Source: Lolium rigidum
Lineage: Eukaryota > Streptophyta > Magnoliopsida > Poales > Poaceae
Direction of reading: 5' to 3'
Assembly: GCF_022539505.1 (NCBI RefSeq)
Contig: NC_061512.1
Span: forward strand, 254,464,510-254,528,509
Length of the DNA: 64,000 nucleotides
A program made the translations under genes and the position numbers. The notes beneath the pieces are model-generated. The model ran no database searches. It was given only the letters and a program-made list of their open reading frames with translations, and had not been told where the DNA came from. Below are positions 32,223 to 42,626 of the stretch, piece after piece (position 1 is the first letter of the stretch; each line of letters begins with the position of its first letter).

Positions 32223-35060
32223 CCGTTTCATGTTACAACCGATTTGTGATGTTTTTTTTCGAAAATATCAGGCCGTCGCCCTTCTTTATGAAATTGATTT
32301 GTGATGTTTACCCTTTATTAACACTCCGCGTTCAGCAATCACCTTTGCAGTTTGCGCACTAGGAAGATTTTTCTGATCACATGTGTCTATCCAGTTTAGA
32401 TTCCCACTCCATAGGAAATATCGTTTTGGACTTGCAGCTGACTGTTCAACTCATCAAGTATTCAGGTATACTATATTCCAATAGGTCATGTAGTCCTATC
32501 CTTGAATTTACATCCGTGCAAAAGAGTACAACTTATTCCTAGCAACAAGTTAGCTCATACAAGAACCATGCATCTTATGAAAAAAATAGAGTAATTAGTT
32601 ACCAGTAAGAAGTAAACCCTACTGATAATTAAGGATGACCGAAGGACAAAATTAAGCTTCTGTAAGGACCCACTACATAGGCCTCAGTAATAATCAAATG
32701 TATGAATATATCTACCAAGTATTATACCAATCGAGTGTCGGGGTAACATTTTTCTTTTGCTTTCTTGCTTAAATTTGCACAAAATATTATAAAATAAGTA
32801 AGCACACACTTTCAGCATCTCACAAATTTTTCCTATTACAGTAGGGAATAAGGCGCCGCTTTTGTCAACATAGGATGAAAATGAAATGGTTGCAGTGCTG
32901 ATTGTGCTAGCTCGATCAAGTCATCAAGGGGTAGATGAAACGATTTTGTATAGAATTATACAATTAACATCATAAGAAAGAAATATCCATGCTTGTTCAG
33001 GTTTGAATATCCACACATGTGAGTTTTCGACAATTTATTATATTATTAACACGATAGGAAAATAAACCACCATGTTCCACATATGCTGCAATGTCTACAA
33101 CATTGACAGTGGAGGTTGCAGATTATAACTTGGCGGCTGAATTGAAATGTATATTGTAATCTCTGTAGTACAAACAACCCTAGGATCTTTTTCCTTTTGA
33201 GAAAGCAAACAACCCTAGGATGGGTAGAGTGTACATGTATAATTTAGAAACATATGGTTTATAATTATTAGATTGTAAATAATGGACCCTAGACTCAAAC
33301 TCAGAATATAATATTAAATGATTTGACAAATGCCAATTCTGTTATTACAATATGAGTAGAGACTACATAGAGTAGATTAGCAAGTTTTTCTTTGGTTTTT
33401 TGACAGATTATATTTAGATCAATTGGTTGTTCAGCAATAACATGTGCATTCTATCAACATACAATATATACGATGATGTTGCCTAGAGGTGAAAGGCTCT
33501 AAACCATAGCTTATCAATTAGGTTTCCTAGAGATAAGGATTCCTTCAAGTTCACCTTGGATAAAATTAAAAAATACCTGGGTTTCATGCAAAGCATTGAA
33601 TCCAAATAAATATGTTATTGACACATACAGTATGGTTCTGCAAAAATGCATCCGATTACGTGTAGCAGTTTATTTAAATTAAGTTTTGATTTAGCTAATT
33701 TGCAAAAACAAATTGCAGATTAAGGAAGCATAACACCTTTGTGGCTATAAAGCTAATGGTTAGAACTAACTATGATCGATTAAAAAACGTGGCTACAGTA
33801 AGAAAATACAAATTCTGATAATCTTGAGTAACACAATGTTTTAGCATGTTTCCGATGGGAATAGTGATAACTGCATTGGCTTTGAAAGACAAGCTATAAA
33901 TTTATGATACATTAACATGAACCGTAGTTGAAGCACGTAGAGGTAGATATTGTAGTAATAAGAAAAACACTGCAATACAACCAAATGATGAGTCATGTAG
34001 GGGAAAATATTAGTAATTTTAAGCATGTGCTGTTGCTTTTAAAGTTCCTCAAAACAACTATCGTTGGAAAGGTACATGCTGCAAGGATGATAAATTTAAG
34101 ATAAGGCTAGAGAAATTGAAGAGAACACCGGAGATTTGTATTGCTATAATCTATAATTTGTCATGCAGCAGGCAGATCTAAGTGCCTTTAATCTACTGCT
34201 TATAATAAAATACAAATTATTTTTCTCAATCCATACAACTTTGCTACCCATTGTCTTCTATATTAGAATTGTGAATTTACACCAATGTAGCAATACATTG
34301 AGCCAAATAATATTTTTGTGCTAAGTATTCAATAGTTGACTAGATGGTGAATAAATCATATTTTTTATATCAAATACTCCCTCCATTCCTATATATAAGC
34401 CATATAGAAAAATTCTAGAATATAAGGTGTATTTCAGTTCATATACCGATACATGAAGAAAACATAATCTGGTGCAAAAACTCATATACATGATCAGAAA
34501 GGGTAAGTTATAGTGAAAGTGACTAGGAGAAAATGAATCTAGAAGGTCATTTAATCACCAACGAGGGGGTTCACAAGATTGGCTTGCCGGCCCACTGATT
34601 ATAACGTCCTGTAAGCAAAGAATCTGTAGAGGCAGTTTGCAGCCAGAAGACAGAGCATGGAACGAAAAATTGCATTAATCGAGAAAGGAACATGAGAATG
34701 AGCACAGCAATAACTTAGTTTAGCTACGGGACATCCATTTTAAGATTTAAATTTCAAAAATGTTGATGCAAGAAATTGCAGGAGACAAAAGAAATAGATC
34801 AACAAGGAAAAATAAAATATTAATACAACAATATATACATTATTTTTAGACAACTTTTGTTTGTGACATATGTGACATGTTAATAAATAACCTAATAGAA
34901 TTAATATTCCACCAAAATCGGACTGTGGTTCATCAAAACTTGCTTTTCAGTTATAATCTATTCCAATGTCCTTATTTCATTGTGATTTAGATTAAAAAAA
35001 TGATCCGAATGCCAAATGACGTATATCGAAAAGTATCCTAAATATGGTATTGTTAGTCTA
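32223..35060. other. Helitron interior, no gene; Stowaway-like end near 34376
   Basis: About 2.8 kb of AT-rich sequence without a supported gene. At 34376 the motif TACTCCCTCCATTCC matches the end of Stowaway-type MITEs, but the complementary end was not found nearby, so it is at most a fragment. Confidence 0.5.
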
Positions 35061-35090
35061 GCCGCGCAAATGCGCGGGCCACTCAGCTAG

Positions 35091-36777
35091 TTTTAGTGAT
35101 GACGAAGGGCGGGATAGAAACGATGATGGTGCGTATGATAGTGACAACGATGAAGAGGAAGACAATGGTGTTTGTTATGTTGATGATTCGTCTAGTATGA
35201 TCGATGAACTGCAGAAGTCTGGAAATAAAGGTCCTGACCTGCCAAATCTGTATGCTAATCTAATTGAGTCAGCGAAAAAGAACTTTATGAGGGATATACC
35301 TCTTTCACTAGGTTGTCGTTCATCATTAAGCTCCTTCATGTCAAATCATACAGCCGGATAACAAACAGAGGATTTGATCTCTTACTTCAGCTTTTACGTA
35401 CAGCTTTGCCGAGATGTGGACTTTCCCAAATCATATGCTGATGCTAAGAGTGTTATTTCTGATGTTGGGCTTGGTTATGAGACAATTCATGCATGCAAGT
35501 TTGATTGTTCTTTATTTTGGGGAGATCACAAGGACGATACGAACTGCCATGTTTGTGGATTATCAAGATATAGAGACCCTACTGGAAAAAAGAAAATCCC
35601 TCACAAGGTGTTAAGGTACTTTCCTATAATTAAAAGGTTGCAGAGACTATTTGTTAAAAAGGAAATGTCGACACATACAAGATGGCACAAAGAGAAGAGG
35701 GTTGTTGACCCCAATGTACTGAGGCACCCTGCTGATGGTGAGGCATGGAAGCACTTTGATGGCAAGTTTGATTGGTTTGCTAAAGATCCTCGTAACATAA
35801 GACTAGGTTTTGCCACAAACGGCTTCAGTCCTTTTGGAAGTATGAGTAATCCTTGCAGTATGTGGCCTGTTTTTGTGATTCCTTACAACTTCCTACCATG
35901 GATGTGCATGGATCAATCGAATTACATGATGGCATTGCTAATCCCCGGAAAGTATTCCCCAGGGAAAGATTTTCATGTATTTATGCAGCCACTGATAAAA
36001 TATATGATGCAGCTATGGAGTGGTGTGGAGACATTTGATGCATGCACAGAGGAATATTTCCCATTGCATGCTGCGTTTCTTTGGTCTATTCATGATTATC
36101 CTGGATATGCCACTATGCCAGGCCGAAGCACAAGAGGATTTCATGCGTGTGTGCATTGCGATGAGAATCCTTGCGCTGAACCTTTGAAAAACAAAATTGG
36201 ATATATTGGGCATCGGCGATTTCTTGATAAAAAACACCCATACAGGAGATGGTACAACTGAGATTAGAGATCCACCAAGGAAGTACACACCCAAAGAGGT
36301 AGCTGCGAAGGTAGAAATGGTTAAGGATTTTGAACATGGGAAAAATCCAATAAATAGAAAGCGGAAGCGTGCAACTGTACCCGGTGAACCAACATGGCAC
36401 CTGAAAGTCAGCTTACATCATCTACCGTACTGGCCAGAACTTAAGATAGCTCACAACTTAGATGTGATGCATATTGAGAAGAACATATGTGACAATATTG
36501 TTGGTACACTACTTGAACTTGAGGGCAAGAATAAGGACACTGTTAGTGCTAGAATTGATTTGAGGAAATTCAAAATGTGGAAGAAGTATTGGTTGGAGAA
36601 AATTGAGAAGGATGATGATGATGCAGCAGTAAGTTATGCGAAGCCCCCTGCACCATGGACGCTTTCGAAGGAACAGAAGAGACATTTGTGTAGGTATTTG
36701 GCAAACACTAGGTTCCCAGATGGTTATTGCGCAAACTGGGGAAGATGTGTGAATATTGATGGTTGTAAGGTTACCGG
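35091..36777 (+). pseudogene. TNP2-type CACTA transposase, central part
   Basis: After an acidic linker (DSDNDEEEDN) the transposase_21 region follows: YADAKSVISDVGLGYETIHAC, CSLFWGDH, CHVCGLSRY, KKIPHKVLRYFPI, HPADGEAWKHFD and so on to LNFLPW/MCMDQSNYMMALLIPG, then HAAFLWSIHDYPGYATM and HRRFLDKKHPYRR. After it come LPYWPELKIAHNLDVMHIEKNICDN and FPDGYCANWGRCVNI. Frame shifts occur near 35305 and 35420 and again near 36250, and the remainder is in alternating frames. The frame ends at GCKVTG, where a solo LTR is inserted. This gene encoded the DNA-cleaving transposase of the CACTA element and is now non-functional. Confidence 0.88.
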
Positions 36778-37165
36778 TGACATAGGCATCCCAAATGGGC
36801 CTGCCAGATATAGTACCCGGGGTTTACTGAAGGCCCACTACTCGAAGAATAAGAAGATTCGGAAGCCCAAGTTATATTTAAGGAAAAGATAGAGTTGTAA
36901 TAGGAAGTGTTATTTGTAATCCGGCGGGATGAGTTAGAAACCGTCCCGAACTGCGTAACTTGTACGAAGCGAAACCCTCGGCTCCACCTCTTATATAAAG
37001 GGGGAGTCGAGGGACGAAGAGATCATCGAATCATTGTACTGCAAACCCTAGTTTTCATATTCGTCGAGTACTTTTCGGCTGAAACCTTCGAGATCTACTT
37101 GCCCTCTACTTCTAACTAAACCCTAGCCTACAATCCATAGGCATTGATAAGTTAATCCCTTGTCA
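36778..37165 (+). repeat. Solo LTR, 388 bp, target duplication ACCGG
   Basis: The block starts TGACATAGGC and ends CTTGTCA, so TGACA..TGTCA forms the inverted ends. It is flanked on both sides by ACCGG (36773-36777 and 37166-37170). Removing it with one ACCGG restores the transposase reading KVTGMKTHDCH. A TATA box TTATATAAAGGGGG lies at 36991-37004, as in an LTR promoter. A single LTR with a perfect 5-bp duplication is the product of LTR-LTR recombination. The short frame 36907-37119 inside it is not a gene. Confidence 0.92.
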
Positions 37166-37170
37166 ACCGG

Positions 37171-37343
37171 TATGAAGACGCATGATTGCCACATACTTCT
37201 GCAGCGAGTGTTGCCGGCTGGGCTCAAGGGAATTGCATCTAAGGAAATGTATGTGGCTATTGCAGAGCTAGGAAGATTTTTTAGGGAGCTGTGTGCCAAA
37301 ACCCTGAAAGTTGATGTGCTGAAACGATTGAAGGTTGAAATTG
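37171..37343 (+). pseudogene. TNP2-type CACTA transposase, 3' remnant
   Basis: The frame continues GMKTHDCHILLQRVLPAGLKGI and ELGRFFRELCAKTL, the DUF4218-type part of the transposase, up to LKVDVLKRLKVEIV. There it runs into the loop of a perfect inverted repeat, and all further transposase sequence is missing. The gene is truncated at this point. Confidence 0.85.
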
Positions 37344-37395
37344 TTGTGATCCTTCAATTTCAACCTTCAATCGTTTCAGCACATCAACTTTCAGG
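37303..37395. repeat. Perfect 41-bp inverted repeat with 11-nt loop
   Basis: Bases 37303-37343 (starting CCTGAAAGTTGATG) are the exact reverse complement of 37355-37395 (ending CATCAACTTTCAGG), separated by 11 bases (37344-37354). The left arm is transposase coding sequence, so the right arm is an inverted copy of it. RNA from either strand would form a 41-bp duplex. Confidence 0.95.
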
Positions 37396-38888
37396 TCGTA
37401 GTCATGAAGAAATTTTTGGTATCCAGTACCAAAAACACGTGTCTTCGAACTGCTTTTCTTAACATGAAATTTGTACTTCACTTCATCCGATGTAACGACA
37501 AAGAAGATATTACCAACAAGGTTGTTGAACTGCCTCCTCACAAAACAAGGCACGATCTGAAAAAACGAGTAGAACAAAAATGCAGAAAATAAGGATATAG
37601 TCTAGAATCTGTCAACAAAAAAGATACATTCTAAAAAAGGATATATACCATAAAGTCATCAAATCTGCTTCCAAGATAACAATGAAATGAACTGAGAGTC
37701 TCCCGTCTCTGCTGACAATGATTGCCCATCGAACCACAAACAACACAGTTCATCCTGTGTATATTTAGCAATTACCAAAGCTAGTAAAAAATACAGGTAG
37801 GTAGGGCATATTCATAGAAATCTATCCATAGATCTGAAACCATACACACATATATCCATAGATCTGAACAAACAAGATTATTCAGAGGACAAAAAGGATT
37901 TTCAACAAACAGAGAAAAATGAGGTGAGGTGAAGTAGTGACATGTAAAAACATATTTTCCTACCTCTCAAAACAAACGAAAATCTTTAGAGAGAAAAGAG
38001 TTTTTCAGCAGAAAAGAGAGAGAAAGAAGATGAAGGAGACTTGCTTCACCGCATGAACAAGGGAGGGCGAGAAGGCAAAACCAACCAGGGGCATTATAAA
38101 TACAATAAGTAGTAGTAGCTGCCTACAACCGCTATTTAATGAGGGCTGTGGGGTAGATGGTGGTTGCTATCCTTTAAGTTATTCAAAAGTCAAACACAAA
38201 GTATCTCATGCAAAAATACATTGAATCATAAAGTTTCACTTCAAAATTATTTAAAACCATATGATTTACAACTTCAAATGTACAACAAAATGTTGACTAC
38301 ATGCCTTTGTTCGGACTATAGGTTAGGTCAGAACAATTATGGCATGTTAGTCATTTTTTCAACATACATAAAAAACAAATGCTCATTTGTGGACGAAGTG
38401 CACAATTATACCAAAGTAGGCATCACTTCAACACATCAAACTACACCAAACCTCATGAAAAATTTAAATTTGAATTTTGCACATGAATGTCACAACATTT
38501 ACTCGGTCCCACTAGTTACCGATGATTTTACATTGAATTTAGCATTTATTATGAGGTTTACTCGTTTTCTGTCATTTTTTAATTAAAATATACATGTACG
38601 GTTCCATTTTCGAGTAATATTTTTTCTTTCACGGCAAAAACTTGTTCCCTCCAAATTGTAGTACGCCGGCTGCCAAAACGCCCAAATTTTTTGTTCCCTC
38701 CACTCCTCCCGCGCACCCCACCTATCAAATATTTCGCCCTCCCTTATATACGGCGTGCCTCTACCCCATGATTTACGAGCATCTTAACTACCCACACACC
38801 CGACCTCATCCTCTCGTGCTCACCCCGATCCGGTGTCTTCGCCGGACGTTCATCCATCTCGCATCTATCTCCCCGGCCGGTGGTCGCC
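37396..38888. other. CACTA interior between the two genes, no supported gene
   Basis: AT-rich sequence. At 37930-38060 the minus strand looks like a CT-rich leader with a possible splice donor, which could belong to a divergent transcript. Short frames (38164-38586 and others) have no recognised domains. From 38740 on, a TATA-like CTTATATACGG (38743-38753) and a CT-rich leader precede the TNPD-like gene. Confidence 0.45.
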
Positions 38889-41818
38889 ATGGCCGGCGAG
38901 TCGTCGAAACGTCGGGGTGAAGGAAAATCGCACACACACGCCGAAGAAGGCGCCGGCTCGAAGAAACGCCAAGGTAAATCTGTCGGTGATCGGCTTGTTG
39001 TTGTGTTTTTCGGATGGTTAGATCGAGAGATCGGTTTTACATGTCTACCACGCCCGTTTGACCTATATCTAGATCTTGCATATTTGATAGATCCAATCCC
39101 GACATCATACGTATAGGGTTTATCGTTTTTATTGCGGAGACAATCATGCCGTGCTATACAATCTTTGCCATCCCGCTGCTTGTACAATCTTTTGCATAGA
39201 CAATTGTTTGCCGAAACACTTAACCGAACTAATTCCAGCCGTTGCCGAAAACAGCTCGACGAGCTACGGTGAACTTCTATCGGCACATATCCGAACTTCT
39301 ATCAGCACATATCCGAACTTCTATCGGTATAGGACTGAACTACCGATACCTCATTATGTGTCAATTATTTGTTACGAGTAGATATCTAAAAGCACATGAT
39401 GTCCCTTAGCCTGCCATATGCCCCCTCTTATGTTTTGTTCGCCGACATCATACGTAGACTCTTATGTTTTCAATCATTTGCTGCTGTACAATATTTTGGA
39501 AAGACAATTATTTGATGTTTTCTATGGAATTGGCCCCCTCTTATGTTTTGTTCACGCTCTGCTCTTCCGATTATTTCAGCGGAGACACAAAACCCCGTCA
39601 AGCCGGCATATGAGCTTGCCAAGGAGAAACAAATGCAAGAAAATGTAGTACGCATGGAAAAAAAATTCGCTGAAAAATATGGACCTGCCCACAAATTTCA
39701 GAAAGATTTCTCTGGTTTTGCACGTACATTAGTGTATGGTGGGGTACAAATAGGAACTAGTAACAATCTAAAGGACACGAGTCCGCGAAGAGATGGAGGT
39801 CGAAGAGGACCCTTCGTATGAACCGAATCCGGAAGAGATAGCTACTGGCGATGATGATCTTCATTCGGATGAGGATCGGCGCATCGTCGGCAAAACTTCA
39901 GCTCAGTGTCTGTGGAACTATGTCTGAACTATGATAGGAAATACGTACATGCTAAATGTTTCCTACTAATGTAGCCTCTACTTTGCTTGCAGATAGTTGC
40001 TTCTTCTGCAATAGTTGCACAGAAGTAGCGATCCATACCTGAAGTTGCACGATCCAACATTGCAACAAGATCAATGGCAACAAGCCGAACTCGAAGCTGG
40101 GTCATCCGATGAGCCGACGGCCACTCGCTGGTCCGAACAACTGAAGGAGCACCCTCACCTAACCGGATCATGACATCCGGAGGCAGCACCTCATCTCCGA
40201 GGACAATCAAATTGTAAACTTTGAGCGGCAAGGTATGAAAGTTTGTAAAAACTAAACACTCGTACCGCATATTTTCATATAAAAGAGAATCATTTCATAT
40301 CTCTTATTTCAGAGACATTGACAACATCTGGCGGTAGTAAGAGAAAGAGAGGTGGACGCAGACGTACCATGGGCCATGGACTACATGAGTACACAAGAAG
40401 AAATGGTGGCAATAAGATGCCAATTGAATTCACTGCTGGTGTCAAGAGACCCAAGGATTATGTCCAGTCAGCAAAGCTGAGCAATGAGGTTGGTATTCAC
40501 ATCCGTGAAAAAATGCCGCTTGCAACACACTGGACACAGTACAAGAATGATGACACTCTCAAACATGTCATTCCTCATGCTATAAATACGATAGCGGTGA
40601 GTCCTGTACAATCTTGGTTTAACCTAATTAGTATGCTACATGATCAACTATCTAAGAATCTACTGATTAATGCATCACTATTTTGAAGGGAAAGTTTAAT
40701 ATGGACAAAAATGATGAGGTGGCTCAAGATGTGTGCACTGATATGCTGCAAGTTAGTATTCGGTAGTTCCGATATAGGCTTAAAAAGGAGTATTGGCCGA
40801 AAATTAAAAATCTCACCTTTGGAGCAAGCATATCTCAAGAAGCCAGGTCATGTAGAAGAGAATAGCTGGAAAGAACTGGTGAAAAGATGGTTTGATGAGA
40901 AGTACCGGGTACATAAACGTTATTGCTTTCGATATGACTATCGAATTCTTACATTTCTCCGATCCGGATAAATAAAATGCATGTACTGAACATAGGAACT
41001 GTGTGCAATAAATGGAAAGAACGAGAGAAGTTGTGAAACGGTTCCATACCACTAGATCTCGAAGCTATGTTGCTCACTTGGGAACATCTAGTAAGTGTTC
41101 TGAATTTCCCAATACGGTTCATACTTCGTCATACACACGGTGTACAATGGTAATGTGCATTCTACATTTTTTCAAGCAGAAGGCTAAGCGACAGGAAGAA
41201 GAAACCTCTCCAATTGAATTTTTTAGAATCACACACACTAACAAGGAAAACATTATGAGTGCTGAAGCAAAAAGTGCATATGTAAGAAATATTTCTTATT
41301 AGCACAATATAATATAATCCAGTTTTGTATGTTGTCCATGCAATGATTGTAATCTTTATGCAGGATCAAATGGTGGCAAAAAAAGCGGCGCCACGCAATG
41401 AAGATGAACCTGATTTGACTGATTTGCAAATTGTTAAGTTAGTTCTGAGCGAGAAAAGCCCATCCACCACCCTGCAACAGACATTCCTACCAAGATTGGG
41501 TGTCGCAACAAGTTCCGGGAAGTCTTCGTCTCAGCTACACGCATCGAGAGCTACAACAAAGGCGGCGAGATCAAGAGCGGAACTCCATACAGGCAGCTGA
41601 AACGTACCACGGTGACATGCGAGGCAAGACTGCAAGAACAAGATGAAAAATTTGAAGAGATCGGGAAGAAGCAGGAGGAAGAACTTGAAGCTGTGAAGAA
41701 AGCCCAAGAAGAAAAGACTGCGGCTTATGAAAAGAGGCTGACTGAAATGGATGCCGTGCTTAATTTGCTCTTGAGGACATCCCAGCCACCATCCATGTCT
41801 CAATCCCAGGGCAACTAA
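38889..41818 (+). pseudogene. TNPD-like second gene of the CACTA element (Ptta/En/Spm type)
   Basis: Exon 1 is 38889-38973 (Arg/Lys-rich, MAGESSKRRGEG). Exon 2 starts at 39580, in matching phase, with AETQNPVKPAYELAKEK. An acidic part follows in a shifted frame near 39785. The conserved block is 40312-40602: GGSKRKRGGRRRTMGHGLHEYTRR, IPHAINTIA, ending at a GTGAGT donor. The next exon, from about 40688, has CTDMLQVSIR then a stop where RQFRYRLKKEYW is expected (CAG to TAG). Later exons near 41183 and 41365 lead to a C-terminal Lys/Glu coiled coil (41612-41818). In this superfamily the second protein binds the subterminal repeats. A stop and a frameshift suggest it is broken. Confidence 0.75.
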
Positions 41819-42049
41819 TCTATTGCACCACCGTCCTACAACATTATTAATCATAGGTCTTTTAATTTCTTTGTGTTCCAATTGTAATTTTCTTATGAAT
41901 CTTTCGGTCCGTGAGAGACATATATACTTCTTGTGCCACCATTTAAGTATGATATTTATTGTCTACTTTTTGATATTTCGCCGGTTTTTTGTTTCCCAAA
42001 TTTCGCAAATAATTCAAATGCTCTCAAATTTTGTCAAATTCAAAAGGTG

Positions 42050-42330
42050 ACGGAAAATGTCACAACGTCACTATTAAATGAAACCACGTGGCACCAATTT
42101 CTGGTCCCACTTGTCGGAATTTGTGGGTCCCACCGAGTCAGCATTATTGGGACCCATATGTCGGCAACAACCTGGTCCCACTTGTCCGAATTTTGTGGAT
42201 CCCACCGGTCGGAATATTGTGGGTCCAGACTTGTCATAATATTTTGTGGGTCCCACCGGATATCCATGTCGGCGCCGTCGGACCCATGTTGTCGAAGCCA
42301 AATGGACCCACATGTAAGGCCACGTATGCT
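42050..42330. repeat. Cluster of GTGGGTCCCAC near-palindromes at the CACTA right side
   Basis: Roughly ten copies of GTGGGTCCCAC, GGTCCCACTTGTC or GGGACCCAT occur within 280 bases, interspersed with TCGG/CCGA. They precede the TGACGAA-rich subterminal region. They have no counterpart at the left end, so they are probably not the transposase binding sites. Confidence 0.75.
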
Positions 42331-42349
42331 TTTTTGGACCAATCGAAGC

Positions 42350-42623
42350 TTCCCAAGATTTAGATATTGACGAAAGTTGCAATTTTTCGTGACAAACCCG
42401 TCTGTCAACAATGAACCTTTGATGTTGACGAATTTGCGGGTCGTCACCATCAAACATTTGACGTTGACGAAAAAATGCATACCGTCACCCCGATATTTTA
42501 TGACGGAGCTTCCTTGACGAACCCCATGACGATCAAATTTTGTCACCGCGAAGTAATCCTTGACGAAAATTGGCCTTAACATGACGAAAGTGATTTGTCA
42601 AAAAAAAATTTTCCTTTGTAGTG
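42350..42623. repeat. CACTA right subterminal and terminal repeats
   Basis: TTGACGAA, TGACGAAA and CGTCA motifs recur roughly every 20-30 bases (about 42368, 42426, 42465, 42516 and 42562-42595), ending in the inverted CACTACAA terminus. This mirrors the left end at 30213-30420. Confidence 0.8.
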
Positions 42624-42626
42624 CAT

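Larger units (their letters stand above)
31178..35090 (+). mobile_element. Non-autonomous Helitron, 3.9 kb, inside the CACTA transposase
   Basis: The 3' end has a perfect 7-bp hairpin CCGCGCA-AA-TGCGCGG (35062-35077) followed by GGCCACTCAG and CTAG (35087-35090). It is inserted between A (31177) and T (35091) with no target duplication, which is how Helitrons insert, and the host frame closes exactly. The 5' end reads TTTATTATATTATTAAAAC rather than the usual TC start, an unusual or mutated terminus. No Rep/helicase frame is present. The interior holds a 183-bp tandem duplication and AT-rich sequence. Minus-strand GC-rich frames at 31399-32115 may be captured gene pieces, but I recognise no domain. 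Confidence 0.85.
30213..42623 (+). mobile_element. CACTA (En/Spm) transposon, 12.4 kb, target duplication CAT
   Basis: The left end is CACTACAAGAGATG at 30213 and the right end is the reverse complement CACTACAAAGGAAA ending at 42623. Both are flanked by CAT (30210-30212 and 42624-42626), the 3-bp duplication expected for CACTA elements. It carries a TNP2-type transposase gene (30942-37343, broken) and a TNPD-like gene (38889-41818, +), both on the plus strand. Subterminal TGACGAA motifs are dense at both ends. A Helitron and a solo LTR lie inside the transposase. It sits inside the LINE endonuclease. Confidence 0.93.
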
